Origin: DAOLCO01 sp964612555
GTDB taxonomy: Bacteria; Bdellovibrionota_C; UBA2361; SZUA-149; DAOLCO01
Assembly (NCBI GenBank): GCA_964612555.1
Contig: CAZTBW010000006.1
Location: 1 to 64,000, forward strand
DNA length: 64,000 nucleotides
Direction: 5' to 3'
This document shows, in pieces, positions 8,673 to 17,881 of this stretch (position 1 is its first letter; every line of letters starts with the position of its first letter). The notes under the pieces were generated by a model that saw only the letters and a program-made list of their open reading frames with translations, was not told the DNA's origin and did not search any database. Position numbers and translations under genes: made by a program.

Positions 8673-9287
8673 TTAATTAATACTACCCTTAAAACCAGTT
8701 CCTATTACATACATCTCCGTAGAACTGCTACGAGTAGAGTCAAGATTTTTTCTGAGCAATGACTCCCACTTTTTTTTTGCATTCCTGAAAACCTGCTCTG
8801 TTTCTTCGCTTGGAAAGATTTTAGCAATAAAACTTCCCCCCGGCTTGAGGAATGTATCACAGTAACCAAGGGCAAGTTCAAAAAGCTCTGCGGCAGCTAC
8901 CTGATCTCGATATTTTACTCCGCTAAGTGCCGGGCTCATGTCTGAAAGTATCACATCAAAGAGTGCCCCATGCAGTTCCCTGATTTTGTCCCTTACCTCT
9001 TCTTCAAGAAGATCCCCTTTCAGGATATGGACGTGAGCGCTTTCTCCCGAAAGAGGCTCTACCTCCTTAAGGTCTATTCCAACAACAATCCCCTTTGTTC
9101 CACATGCTTCTCCGGCAACCTGTAACCAGCCCCCCGGAAAACACCCAAGATCAAGCACCGCCTGCCCCTTTTTGAGTATCTTATATTTCTTCTGGATTTC
9201 CAATAACTTAAAAGATGCCCGAGAGCGATAACCACTTTCTTTTGCCTGTTTGTATAAATGATCTTTTCGATTGTACTTGGATGACAT
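8673..9287 (-). CDS. rlmE: RlmE/FtsJ 23S rRNA 2'-O-methyltransferase
   Basis: This enzyme methylates a uridine 2'-OH in 23S rRNA (U2552 in E. coli). It has a Rossmann SAM-binding fold with VLDLGCFPGGWLQVA. The K-D-K-E catalytic set is visible: Lys in SRASFKL, Asp in ILSDMSP, Lys in GGSFIAKIF and Glu in STEMYVIG. A longer frame begins at 9326, but ATG 9287 gives MSSKYNRKDHLYKQAK, which matches the usual start. It heads the mla operon, a gene order that is not universal. The protein is 204 residues with this start. Confidence 0.9.
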   Translation of the reverse strand: MSSKYNRKDHLYKQAKESGYRSRASFKLLEIQKKYKILKKGQAVLDLGCFPGGWLQVAGEACGTKGIVVGIDLKEVEPLSGESAHVHILKGDLLEEEVRDKIRELHGALFDVILSDMSPALSGVKYRDQVAAAELFELALGYCDTFLKPGGSFIAKIFPSEETEQVFRNAKKKWESLLRKNLDSTRSSSTEMYVIGTGFKGSIN

Positions 9288-9341
9288 TCTATAAATCTTC
9301 GATTTTGATTGTAATAAAAACAACAACTTATGAATTTAGAC

Positions 9342-9370
9342 TTGCCTTGTTTCTAGTTTTATTCTATAGA
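9342..9370 (+). promoter_or_regulatory. Predicted sigma-70 promoter
   Basis: TTGCCT at 9342-9347 and TATAGA at 9365-9370 are separated by exactly 17 bases. The site sits between the divergent rlmE operon and the small gene at 9417, and points toward the latter. Confidence 0.45.
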
Positions 9371-9416
9371 ATGAAATATAGAATAACTGAATTAATTCAT
9401 TAACGAGGATACTATC

Positions 9417-9749
9417 ATGTTTTCAGCGGATTTCATCAACACTTCAATGCTGGTTCTTGAGCTGATTGTTTTAAGTATAGCTTCTTTTCAGTTGATACAA
9501 ATGGGAAGGGGTTTGATGATGCACTTTTCGGGACTTAATTTTTCTTCAGCAGAGAGGGTTTCGCATATTGGTCCTTCAAGAAAGAATTCAGTGAGAAGTA
9601 ATTCGGCAAGAAGAAAAACGAGAAAACCCTATAGTAAGTCAATTTTTGGAGGTTCGGTTTTTAGAAGTGGTACAGGTTTTGAAGTAGGCGCTTCAGTGCT
9701 GGTTCCATCCAGGAAGGATTATCTTAAAAAGCAGCTTCTGATGAGATAA
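9417..9749 (+). CDS. Hypothetical small membrane protein with basic tail
   Basis: I do not recognise this 110-residue protein. One hydrophobic helix (about residues 10-33, SMLVLELIVLSIASFQLIQM) is followed by a strongly basic, serine-rich tail (SRKNSVRSNSARRKTRKPYSK). By the positive-inside rule the tail is probably cytoplasmic and could contact nucleic acid or lipid headgroups. A GAGG Shine-Dalgarno element precedes the ATG and a reasonable promoter lies upstream. It ends convergently, two bases from the SGNH hydrolase gene. Confidence 0.6.
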   Translation: MFSADFINTSMLVLELIVLSIASFQLIQMGRGLMMHFSGLNFSSAERVSHIGPSRKNSVRSNSARRKTRKPYSKSIFGGSVFRSGTGFEVGASVLVPSRKDYLKKQLLMR

Positions 9750-9751
9750 GT

Positions 9752-10645
9752 CTATTCTAAAGGTACGACCTTGATATTTTTTATCTGGGGGACTGCCGGT
9801 TTTGGGTCGAGTGGATTAGTGTTAATGATGAATATTTCTTCATGGTCTGATATCCCGTCTCCATCCGTGTCTACTTTTGTTGGGTCTGTTCCATAGACAA
9901 AGACTTCATCTCCATCTGATATTCCATCCCCGTCTGTATCTCTGAGGTTTGGATTAGTCCCGAACATAGGCTCTGCGAAATCATAAATACCATCGCCATC
10001 AGTGTCAGCAGGTTTATTTAAAGAAGCTATTGCAAAAAGAAAACCCCTGACTCGTTCTGCCATAAGTTGATATCCCGGACCATGAGGATGTAGCTGATCG
10101 TTACTGATAATTCCAACTCCAAGAGAGAAAAAATCAATACCAGCGTAGGGAAGAATTTCATTATTAACAGCACTTACCCAAGGTATCTGAAATGATCTTT
10201 TTACCGGAGTCAGATTTGCAATCACTGCGGCAGCACCGGTGCTTTCGGCTATTGCTTTTATTTCAAGGAGACCGTTTCTTGTTGAAGGAGGAGTTCTGTT
10301 GGGCGCCCAATAATCATTCACACCCTGGAGAATGATTACGTAGTCGGCATTAGGAATGAGTGGAAGCTGCTGAGCTGCCCGCACTCTTCCACTATAAGTA
10401 TTTTCCCCTGGTACTCCAAGGTTATGGATAATGGCATTAGGAAGAAGGAGTTTTAATCTTCCGGGGTATCCCAGTTTACTTGAATCTCCCCGACCAAAGG
10501 TTATAGAATCACCGAAACATACAATTACAAGCTGGCGGTCACAATTAAGATCGGTAATGCCGCCAATATCCGGGCAGGAGAAGGCAACTGATGGGAAAAC
10601 AAGAACCAGCGCGAAAAAAAAGCTTGTATGCAGGAATTTTATCAT
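9752..10645 (-). CDS. Secreted SGNH hydrolase with calcium-binding repeats
   Basis: This is a secreted GDSL/SGNH-family esterase or lipase. After a signal peptide (about residues 1-23) come block I FGDSITFGRG (Ser47), block III QGVND (Asn110) and block V DQLHP (Asp183, His186), so the catalytic residues are complete. The C-terminal part (about 213-285) has three thrombospondin type-3-like repeats of the form DTDGDGIxD, which bind calcium in characterised proteins. The substrate cannot be told from sequence; acylated polysaccharide or lipid is plausible. Confidence 0.85.
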   Translation of the reverse strand: MIKFLHTSFFFALVLVFPSVAFSCPDIGGITDLNCDRQLVIVCFGDSITFGRGDSSKLGYPGRLKLLLPNAIIHNLGVPGENTYSGRVRAAQQLPLIPNADYVIILQGVNDYWAPNRTPPSTRNGLLEIKAIAESTGAAAVIANLTPVKRSFQIPWVSAVNNEILPYAGIDFFSLGVGIISNDQLHPHGPGYQLMAERVRGFLFAIASLNKPADTDGDGIYDFAEPMFGTNPNLRDTDGDGISDGDEVFVYGTDPTKVDTDGDGISDHEEIFIINTNPLDPKPAVPQIKNIKVVPLE

Positions 10646-10749
10646 AAAGGTAATCTACACAATTGCGTCATTGGTGTAAAAAAAGTAGAAATATTCAGGT
10701 ATTGCTATAAATAAACGCAAGAAACCTCTCATAAAACTCCAGGCATAAA

Positions 10750-12084
10750 ATGTCAAGAATTGTCCTTTTACCACTTTTGATAGTTTTTGCGCTCTCTTTA
10801 AATCTTCTCATTCCCGTATATTCTCAAGCGTATTTTTTTTCACTTGCGGTGGGGGAGGCAGTTCATAAAGGGGGGGGATTTCTGGAGCAGAATATATTTA
10901 CCGGGTATGGGCTCGGTAAGACATGGGCATCTTCTTCCCCAGCCTATGATCTCCTCGTGTTTCTTCTTGAACGCGCATATGGAGAGATGGGTCCCGCGTT
11001 ATTACAAATCATACTTTTTCTTCTTCTTCCGAGTATGGGATTTTTAGTAGCACTTCGAGTCAGTAGTGCGGGTTCAGATTCAAAGGAAAACTTTTCTTCA
11101 CGAGTTCCCGTTATTACCATGTGGACGCTTATTTTTACAGGAACCGTGCTTTATGGAGTAACTTTGGATTCAAGACTTTTTTTTCTAATGGCACTTTTCT
11201 ATACCGTCCTGATTCTTTATTCGAGTTCTCATAGCTCTTTACCTGCAAGGGCGTGTGGAGCTGTGCTCCTTGGTGTCATGCTTGCATTTGATGTCAGGAT
11301 AGTACTCCTTCCTTTTTGCGCTCTTGGGGTGCACTATCTTGGGAGACATAAAAATATCAGATCGCTTTTTTATTATGCGTTGTTTCTTCAACTTTTTCTT
11401 TTATTGCTCACGGGAAGTATTTCGTTTTTAAGAAACGGGTTTATTTCTTTTATACATGGGTTAAAAGCAGAGTTTCTTCTCATAAAAATGCTTCATCCGG
11501 ATATGTTTAGTTTTCGACTGGCGACGGAACATAGTGCGCTCGGATATTCCATGGCATTTTTTGTGCTTCTCTTGTTACTTTTTGCAATTAGATTATTTGA
11601 AGAGAAAAGACCACCAAAAGTAGTACCTGCTTTTTTACTTTTAATTGCTCTTTCTGGAAGTATTGTTTCGCCTGTTCTGAGGTCTGTTGTGGCACTTGGT
11701 TTTCTTTGTTTCCTTTCCAGAGGATATGTTGAAAGCGAAAAAATCACCAAGAGTTCAAAAATATATAAAATAGAAGAAACGCTTAAAAAAATGGCATCAG
11801 GTTTTTCAAAGCTCTCCTATTCAGGCAGGATCTTTTTGGTTCTTGCCTTTTCATTTGTGCAGTTGGCAGGTTTTCTAAAATATCCGGTTACAGAGTTACT
11901 TATGCCTGCAAGAGAAGTAGATACTGCGCTTAATGAAGGGAGATGTCCTGATGATTTGAACCTTCTCAAGTCGGGAGGCTATCTGGTGTACAGACTACAG
12001 CACCAGAGTGAATGCAGACCCTCCTTTAGTGTGTTTACCCTTGGATCTCTTTCTGATGAGGAAATTAGAGCGATCATCCCATAG
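10750..12084 (+). CDS. Polytopic membrane protein of unknown function
   Basis: The 444-residue product is a multi-spanning membrane protein with roughly ten hydrophobic segments and a C-terminal soluble stretch of about 60 residues. Its topology recalls GT-C family glycosyltransferases (compare the protein at 54812-56869), but no clear acidic D-E/D-D loop motif is visible after the first helix, so I do not assign it. The C-terminal NLLKSGGYLVYRLQHQSECRP could be a periplasmic domain. A hairpin overlaps its stop codon. Confidence 0.65.
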   Translation: MSRIVLLPLLIVFALSLNLLIPVYSQAYFFSLAVGEAVHKGGGFLEQNIFTGYGLGKTWASSSPAYDLLVFLLERAYGEMGPALLQIILFLLLPSMGFLVALRVSSAGSDSKENFSSRVPVITMWTLIFTGTVLYGVTLDSRLFFLMALFYTVLILYSSSHSSLPARACGAVLLGVMLAFDVRIVLLPFCALGVHYLGRHKNIRSLFYYALFLQLFLLLLTGSISFLRNGFISFIHGLKAEFLLIKMLHPDMFSFRLATEHSALGYSMAFFVLLLLLFAIRLFEEKRPPKVVPAFLLLIALSGSIVSPVLRSVVALGFLCFLSRGYVESEKITKSSKIYKIEETLKKMASGFSKLSYSGRIFLVLAFSFVQLAGFLKYPVTELLMPAREVDTALNEGRCPDDLNLLKSGGYLVYRLQHQSECRPSFSVFTLGSLSDEEIRAIIP

Positions 12085-12102
12085 TGGCAATTATGGGATG
12101 AT
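12073..12102 (+). terminator. Stem-loop across the stop codon
   Basis: A perfect 11-bp stem ATCATCCCATA/TATGGGATGAT encloses an 8-base loop. The TAG stop of the upstream gene (12082-12084) lies at the stem-loop junction. No clean T run follows (GTGATATATTTTC), so it may be a weak terminator or a 3'-end stabilising structure before purL. Confidence 0.55.
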
Positions 12103-12155
12103 GTGATATATTTTCGAGCAAATTTAATAATGTGTCATTCATTATATAACGTATT

Positions 12156-15100
12156 ATGTTTTCAAGTATTTTTTCTTCGTCTGAAGATTTTTATGTGGTA
12201 GTCGCTCAAGTCCCTTTTGAAGAGGAGGAGGTGCAGTTACTTTCTCGTCTTTTAAGAGCAGAGGTCGTACCTGCGGTGGATGAAGTGGAAGGAGTATTTG
12301 TTGGACCTCGAAACGAGTTTGTCTCACCCTTTTCTACAAATGCCGTAGAGATTGCTTATAGAGCCGGTCTCCTAAATGTTATCAGGATTGAGCAGTTTAA
12401 AAAATCTGAAGATAAACGACCCTTGTATGACCGGATGCTTGAAAACGTGTATTCGCCACTTCGGGGAGCGGATTTTTTTATACAGGAAGTTCATACCGAA
12501 GTACGTACGATAGCAGATATTTCAGCATATAATCAGGAAGCAGGTCTTGCACTCTCGGAGGAGGAAATTCGCTATCTGGAAGAGGAAGCAAAAAAACTTG
12601 GTCGGGCACTTACTGATGCGGAGGTATATGCTTTTTCTCAAATCAATTCTGAACATTGCAGACATAAGATTTTTAATGGCGTATTTGAAATTGACGGCGT
12701 TAAAAAAGAGAAAAGCCTTTTTCAGTTAATCAAGGATACTTCTAAAAAAGCCCCCGAATATCTTGTTTCTGCTTACAAGGATAATGTGGCGTTCTATCGT
12801 GGTCCTGAAATTACCCGGTTTCAGGCAAATGAGAACGCTGAAGGAAGTTACGAATTTTCTCTCAAGAATGAGAAAAGTGTACTCTCTCTTAAGGCAGAGA
12901 CTCATAACTTTCCTACAACGGTAGAGCCATTTAATGGTGCTTCAACCGGAAGTGGGGGGGAGATTCGTGATCGTATGGCGGGAGGAACTGCCAGTGTTCC
13001 TCTTGCCGGAACTGCCGTCTACATGACTTCATATCCTCGTCTTAATAAAAGCACTCCCCATCGTTGGGAAGCGCTTATTGAGGAGCGTCCGTGGAAATAT
13101 CAGTCTCCTTCCCAGATTTTGATTAAGGCGTCTAATGGTGCGTCTGATTTTGGGAATAAGTTTGGGCAGCCGCTTATTGCTGGTTCTACCTATACTTTTG
13201 AAGCAAACACATCTGAGGGTATTACTGCTTATGATCGAGTGATTATGCTTGCAGGCGGGATTGGCTATGCTTTGGAGAAAGATGCGCTTAAGTCAAAACC
13301 CGGAGTGGGTGATGTTCTGGTTCTTCTTGGAGGGGATAACTATCGAATTGGTATGGCAGGTGGATCGGTAAGTTCTGTAGACACAGGTGCCCTTGGTCAG
13401 AATCTTGAATTGAGTGCGATTCAACGTGCGAACCCTGAAATGCAAAAACGGGTTGCGAATGTCATACGGACGCTTAGTGAATCACCCCGGAATCCGATAA
13501 AGATGATTCACGATCATGGAGCTGGCGGACATATTAATTGCTTTTCAGAGCTTTTGGAAGAAGAGGGAGGAGAGATTTATCTTGATATGCTTCCGCTTGG
13601 GGATAAGACGCTTGCACCGTATGAGATTCTTTGTAACGAATCTCAGGAGCGAATGGGGTTAATCGTTGCAGAAAAAGATTATCCTCTCATTGAAAAACTT
13701 GCAAAACGAGAAGGAGCCCCCTGCTATCTTGTTGGAAAAGTAAACGGTAGCAAGAGAATAACAGTGGTGTCAGAGCGGTATGCTTCACCATTTGATCTTC
13801 CTGTTGAAACTTTACTTGGCAGTTCTCCTGAAACACGTATCTCTGGAGAAACCCCTCCCGTGCATACCCGGGAGAGCGATTTCAGTATTACGAGTGAGAC
13901 ACAGTTTCTTAGTTCACTTAAAGAAGTATTACAGCTCGAAGGGGTCGGCTCTAAAGACTGGCTCACCAATAAAGTTGATAGAAGTGTGAGTGGGCTTGTT
14001 GCTTTACAGCAGTGTACAGGTTCCTTACACCTGCCTCTTAATGACTGTGGAGTAATTGCACTTGACTATTCCGGAACGAAAGGGATTGCAACCTCAATAG
14101 GTAACGCACCTGGTGCGGGGCTCATTTCTTCAAAAGCGGGAGCGGTACTTGCTGTTTGTGAAGCACTGACAAATATTGTGGGAGTGCCTTTGGCGCACGG
14201 CATCAAGGGACTTTCTTTAAGTGCAAACTGGATGTGGCCCTGTAAACAGCCGGGTGAGGATGCTCGTCTCTATGAAGCAGTAGAGGCGCTCAGTGTTTTT
14301 TGTCAGGAGCTTTCAGTGCCAGTGCCTACAGGAAAAGACTCTCTTTCCATGACAATGCGTTATGATGATGGAAAGAAAGTTAAAGCTCCCGGTACGGTGA
14401 TAGTTTCTGCAAGTGGAGAAGTTTCTCATGTCACTGCTGTAGTCTCAGCAGATGCTAAAGGAGTGCCTGGAAGTGTGCTTGTGCTTATAGATTTTTGTAA
14501 AGACAGTGACTATGCCCTTGGAGGAAGTGCTCTCTCGCAGACTCGGGTTTCACTTGGTACGCATACGATTGAAGGGATTGAGGCAGGGTATTTTTCATCT
14601 TGTTTTGATTTTGTTCAATTGTTGATCAATGAAAAGAAAGTTCTTGCCGTACATGATGTTTCTTCAGGAGGGCTTGTAGTAGCAGCACTTGAAATGAGCT
14701 TTGGGGGTTCTATCGGGCTGAATCTTAATTTGTCGTATCTTCCAAGACCTGAAGCTGCTTTTTCTGAGCGTCCTGGGGTCTTACTCCAACTTGATGCATC
14801 AGAGGTGGAAAAGGTAGAATCTCTTGCAATGAAAAGTGGTATTGCAGTCAAAAGAATTGGTGAATTTGGAGGGGAGTCGATCAAAGTTGTTGCATCAGAC
14901 CTGTCTATCCAGGCACCACTTTCAGAGCTAAGAAGTGTGTGGAACACCCCTTCATATCTTCTTGATCAAAAACAAACTAACCCAAGGCTTGCTCGGGAAC
15001 GATTCGAGGTACTTTCCAGTGGACACGGCATTTCATATACCTTTCCTAAGGGCTTTTCAGGAAAACCGGATGCATTACCTTTAAAGGGGCACCTTGGTGC

Positions 15101-15875
15101 TTCAGAGAGACAATTTAAGGCGGCTATTATTCGGGAAAAGGGTACTAACGGTGACAGAGAACTTGCGTATGCGCTTTACCTTGCAGGTTTTAAGGTTATT
15201 GATGTTACTATGTCGGAAATCGTGGATGCAAAAGTAGATATATCAAAGGTTGATTTTCTGGCATTTCCCGGAGGTTTTAGTAATAGTGATGTGCTGGGTG
15301 CTGGTCGTGGTTGGGCTGCGGCATGGCAATATAATCAAAATGCAAAAGCTATGCTTGATGCGTTTTATAGCCGTCCTGATACCTTATCTCTTGGGGTGTG
15401 TAATGGATGTCAGTTGATGACTGCGCTTGGGCTTATTGATAGAGATGCTCCCCAGGGAATTGAAATGCGGCATAATGATTCCGGAAAGTTTGAAAGCGTT
15501 TTTGTTCCGCTTAAAATTGAAGAATCCGCTTCGATCTTGTTATCTTCTCTGAAAGGCTCTGTTCTTGGTGCATGGATAGCCCATGGTGAAGGACGTTTTT
15601 CACTTGATGGGAATGTGTCTGAATTTGAAGTTGCTGCACGCTATAACATTCTTGAATACCCCTTCAATCCGAATGGTTCAGATCTTGAAGCTGCGGCAAT
15701 TTGCTCAAAAGATGGAAGGCATCTTGCGATTATGCCTCATATTGAGAGAAGCTTTTTCATGTGGCAGTGGGCATACCGTGGAGGTCTGGATTCGGAACAT
15801 GCAAATCCTGCCTGCTACAGTCCATGGATTATGGCGTTTCTTGATGCATATCGATGGATAGAGGAACGAAAATAG
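12156..15875 (+). CDS. purL: Phosphoribosylformylglycinamidine synthase, large form
   Basis: PurL converts FGAR and glutamine to FGAM in purine synthesis. The 1239-residue product is the fused large form (N-terminal PurS-like domain, linker, two AIRS-like halves, C-terminal glutamine amidotransferase). The motif KAETHNFPTTVEPFNGAST marks the synthetase active site. The amidotransferase has FPGGFSNSDVLGAGRGWA, nucleophile Cys1082 in GVCNGCQ, and His1195/Glu1197 in MPHIER, so it is intact. Gram-positive-type genomes encode these domains as purS, purQ and small purL. A HAD gene follows after three bases. Confidence 0.97.
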   Translation: MFSSIFSSSEDFYVVVAQVPFEEEEVQLLSRLLRAEVVPAVDEVEGVFVGPRNEFVSPFSTNAVEIAYRAGLLNVIRIEQFKKSEDKRPLYDRMLENVYSPLRGADFFIQEVHTEVRTIADISAYNQEAGLALSEEEIRYLEEEAKKLGRALTDAEVYAFSQINSEHCRHKIFNGVFEIDGVKKEKSLFQLIKDTSKKAPEYLVSAYKDNVAFYRGPEITRFQANENAEGSYEFSLKNEKSVLSLKAETHNFPTTVEPFNGASTGSGGEIRDRMAGGTASVPLAGTAVYMTSYPRLNKSTPHRWEALIEERPWKYQSPSQILIKASNGASDFGNKFGQPLIAGSTYTFEANTSEGITAYDRVIMLAGGIGYALEKDALKSKPGVGDVLVLLGGDNYRIGMAGGSVSSVDTGALGQNLELSAIQRANPEMQKRVANVIRTLSESPRNPIKMIHDHGAGGHINCFSELLEEEGGEIYLDMLPLGDKTLAPYEILCNESQERMGLIVAEKDYPLIEKLAKREGAPCYLVGKVNGSKRITVVSERYASPFDLPVETLLGSSPETRISGETPPVHTRESDFSITSETQFLSSLKEVLQLEGVGSKDWLTNKVDRSVSGLVALQQCTGSLHLPLNDCGVIALDYSGTKGIATSIGNAPGAGLISSKAGAVLAVCEALTNIVGVPLAHGIKGLSLSANWMWPCKQPGEDARLYEAVEALSVFCQELSVPVPTGKDSLSMTMRYDDGKKVKAPGTVIVSASGEVSHVTAVVSADAKGVPGSVLVLIDFCKDSDYALGGSALSQTRVSLGTHTIEGIEAGYFSSCFDFVQLLINEKKVLAVHDVSSGGLVVAALEMSFGGSIGLNLNLSYLPRPEAAFSERPGVLLQLDASEVEKVESLAMKSGIAVKRIGEFGGESIKVVASDLSIQAPLSELRSVWNTPSYLLDQKQTNPRLARERFEVLSSGHGISYTFPKGFSGKPDALPLKGHLGASERQFKAAIIREKGTNGDRELAYALYLAGFKVIDVTMSEIVDAKVDISKVDFLAFPGGFSNSDVLGAGRGWAAAWQYNQNAKAMLDAFYSRPDTLSLGVCNGCQLMTALGLIDRDAPQGIEMRHNDSGKFESVFVPLKIEESASILLSSLKGSVLGAWIAHGEGRFSLDGNVSEFEVAARYNILEYPFNPNGSDLEAAAICSKDGRHLAIMPHIERSFFMWQWAYRGGLDSEHANPACYSPWIMAFLDAYRWIEERK

Positions 15876-15878
15876 CGT

Positions 15879-16458
15879 ATGAAGTTTTCATTTGATTCAT
15901 CAGTACAGGCTTTGATTTTTGATTGTGATGGTACACTCGTACACACACTGCCTGCTCACTTTGCAGCATGGAAAAAAATATTTGCAAAATATCAGATACC
16001 ACTTCCCCTCTCTTATCTCGAGCGCTTTAATTCAGTACCAAGTTGGATGGTTGTTGAAGAGATCAATAAGGACCTAGGTCTTTCACTTGATTGTCATATG
16101 ATTGCAGAGGAGAAAGAAAATGTCGTATTTGAGAATCTGGGAGAAGTTACGCCGATTGAAGCGGTGCTTGAATATGTGTATCATTATGATGGGCGCCTTC
16201 CAATGTCTGTTATTTCGGGAGGAATGAGGAGAAATGTAATAAAAAGTCTTGAAGCACTGTCTTTAACAGGATATTTTAATCCTATTATTGGTGCAGATGA
16301 TGATCTTCCACCCAAAACCAGTCCTGAATCTTTTTTTGGAGCTTGCAAAAATGATGCAGGTATCTCCTGAGTCTTGTGTGGTGTTTGAAGATGGGGAGGT
16401 TGGTCTTGAAAGTGCTCAATCTGCTGGCATGAAAATCGTTGACGTTAGAAATTTATAG
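15879..16458 (+). pseudogene. HAD-superfamily phosphatase, frameshifted
   Basis: This is a beta-phosphoglucomutase-like HAD hydrolase. Motif I is FDCDGTL (Asp15, Asp17), motif II is VISGG, and motif III is the Lys in PPKTSPES. The opening frame ends at 16370 (163 residues), right after a C-plus-seven-T run at 16330-16337. Removing one T restores a frame running SFLELAKMM, then motif IV CVVFEDGEVGLESAQSAGM, to TAG 16456-16458 (192 residues). The break thus removes only the acidic motif IV. It may be a real frameshift, slippage at the homopolymer, or a sequencing error. It lies three bases after purL and 20 before mltG. Confidence 0.8.
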
Positions 16459-16478
16459 CCTCTGATAATTAAACTCTG

Positions 16479-17588
16479 ATGATTAAACTAATTTCACGTT
16501 TCTTTTCTCTTTTAAGTATTGTGATCTTCATTGCCTGTCTGGGAGGTTTTGCAGGGGCGTTTTTCCTGTACTATTGGGGTCAGGAGCCTTATGTTTCTGC
16601 TTCTTATTCCGATATTTCGCCGGAAGGGGATATTCAGTTGAATGGAACATCTCTGGAAATAGATTCAGGAGAACCGCGTAATGTAATAAAACTTGAGAGA
16701 GGTCAGTCTCTTACTTCACTTGCCAGGGTGCTTGAACTGGAGGGAGTAATATCTTCGGGTTTGTTATTTCAGTTGTGGGTGCGTGCATTTTCGGATTTCA
16801 GGAAGTTTCAGGCAGGGACGTACCGGTTCGTAAAAGAGATGTCTCCTTTTGATATTGCGGAGGGTTTCATTCATGGCGAAATATATTCAGAGCCTCTTCT
16901 TGAAATAAATATCCCTGAAGGTTATACCGTGTCTCAGGTAGTGCAGCGTTTTCTTGATCGGGATATTGGTACAAAAGAGGAGTTTGCACGTCTTGCAAGT
17001 AGTCAGGCATTTTTAAGAAGCCTTTCGATTGGAGCTCCTTACGTTGAAGGATATCTATATCCTGCCACCTATCGTTTTTACGAAACACCTGATGAGGCTT
17101 TGGTTTTTACTGAAATGATTCAAACCTTTTGGAAGCGACTTCCTGAAGGGTACGAGGTTGATGTTGCAAGTAGAGGCATTACGCTTTATCAGGCGATTAT
17201 TATGGCTTCCCTGATTGAAGCGGAAACTCCACATGATGATGAGAAATCAATGGTCTCAGAAGTGATCTGGCAGAGGCTTTCCCGAGGGATGACTTTGGGG
17301 ATAGATGCAGCGGTTATTTATGGAGCGAAGGACTATCAGGGAGTGCTCAGGAAAAGGCATCTTGAAGACAGGACAAACCCCTACAACCTCAGAGTATATC
17401 AAGGGCTTCCCCCAACTCCCATTACCTCCCCGAGTATAAGTTCTCTCAAAGCAGTACTGACCCCCACTAATGAAGGCTACCTGTATTACGTACTTGACCC
17501 CGAGCAGGGAACCCGCCACACCTTTACCAAATCACTTGAAGAGCATAACAAGGCAGTGAAGAAGCTGGTGCAAGCCAGTAAGAGGTAG
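16479..17588 (+). CDS. mltG: MltG endolytic murein transglycosylase
   Basis: MltG cuts nascent peptidoglycan glycan strands in the periplasm. One N-terminal membrane anchor (about residues 6-33) is followed by a LysM-like subdomain (LERGQSLTSLARVLELEGVI) and the YceG domain. The catalytic region is MASLIEAETPHDDEKSMVSE, with the presumed catalytic Glu in IEAET (246-250), and the C-terminus has NPYNLRVYQGLPPTPIT and the YYVLDPEQGTRHTFTKSLEEHN segment typical of the family. Length 369 is normal. Confidence 0.94.
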   Translation: MIKLISRFFSLLSIVIFIACLGGFAGAFFLYYWGQEPYVSASYSDISPEGDIQLNGTSLEIDSGEPRNVIKLERGQSLTSLARVLELEGVISSGLLFQLWVRAFSDFRKFQAGTYRFVKEMSPFDIAEGFIHGEIYSEPLLEINIPEGYTVSQVVQRFLDRDIGTKEEFARLASSQAFLRSLSIGAPYVEGYLYPATYRFYETPDEALVFTEMIQTFWKRLPEGYEVDVASRGITLYQAIIMASLIEAETPHDDEKSMVSEVIWQRLSRGMTLGIDAAVIYGAKDYQGVLRKRHLEDRTNPYNLRVYQGLPPTPITSPSISSLKAVLTPTNEGYLYYVLDPEQGTRHTFTKSLEEHNKAVKKLVQASKR

Positions 17589-17634
17589 AGCACGTCTCGA
17601 TAAGCAGGCTCTCGATTATTTTTGACAGTTACGA

Positions 17635-17829
17635 TTACTTTCTTTTTCTTCTTAAAGCAGATTTTGCATGCTTTTCAGTGCCACCAAGAAGAGCAAGTCT
17701 GCGAGCGCTTTCTTTAGCGATTAGTGCCTCTAAACCCATTTTTACGAGGGAAGTTTTTTCTTTAACTCCTGTCAGTTTTTTAGCTTTGCTAAAAAGATCG
17801 TTATCTATATTTAAAGTAGTTCGTGCCAT
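17635..17829 (-). CDS. VapB-family antitoxin, orphan
   Basis: The 64-residue product matches the DUF2191/VapB antitoxin pattern: an N-terminal ribbon-helix-helix-like strand MARTTLNIDNDL, then KAKKLTGVKEKTSLVKMGLEAL and KESARRLALLGG. Such antitoxins normally precede a vapC PIN-domain toxin and bind their own operator. Here the next base pairs downstream belong to the convergent mltG gene, so no cognate toxin follows. The start codon lies inside a perfect palindrome (17824-17850). It is either a relict or a repressor with another role. Confidence 0.75.
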   Translation of the reverse strand: MARTTLNIDNDLFSKAKKLTGVKEKTSLVKMGLEALIAKESARRLALLGGTEKHAKSALRRKRK

Positions 17830-17850
17830 ATATGTATATTATATATGGCA
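17824..17850. promoter_or_regulatory. Candidate autoregulatory operator
   Basis: A perfect 10-bp inverted repeat TGCCATATAT / ATATATGGCA with a 7-base spacer covers the start codon and the immediate upstream region of the VapB-like gene. Ribbon-helix-helix antitoxins commonly bind such palindromes at their own promoter. The AT-rich centre could also hold the -10 element, which would imply a very short or absent leader. Confidence 0.6.
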
Positions 17851-17881
17851 ATAAAAAAGCGCATGTTCAACAAGTTTTGTT

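Noticed and set aside
10750..12084. GT-C glycosyltransferase
   Set aside because: Topology fits, but the acidic catalytic motif after the first helix was not found, so left unassigned.
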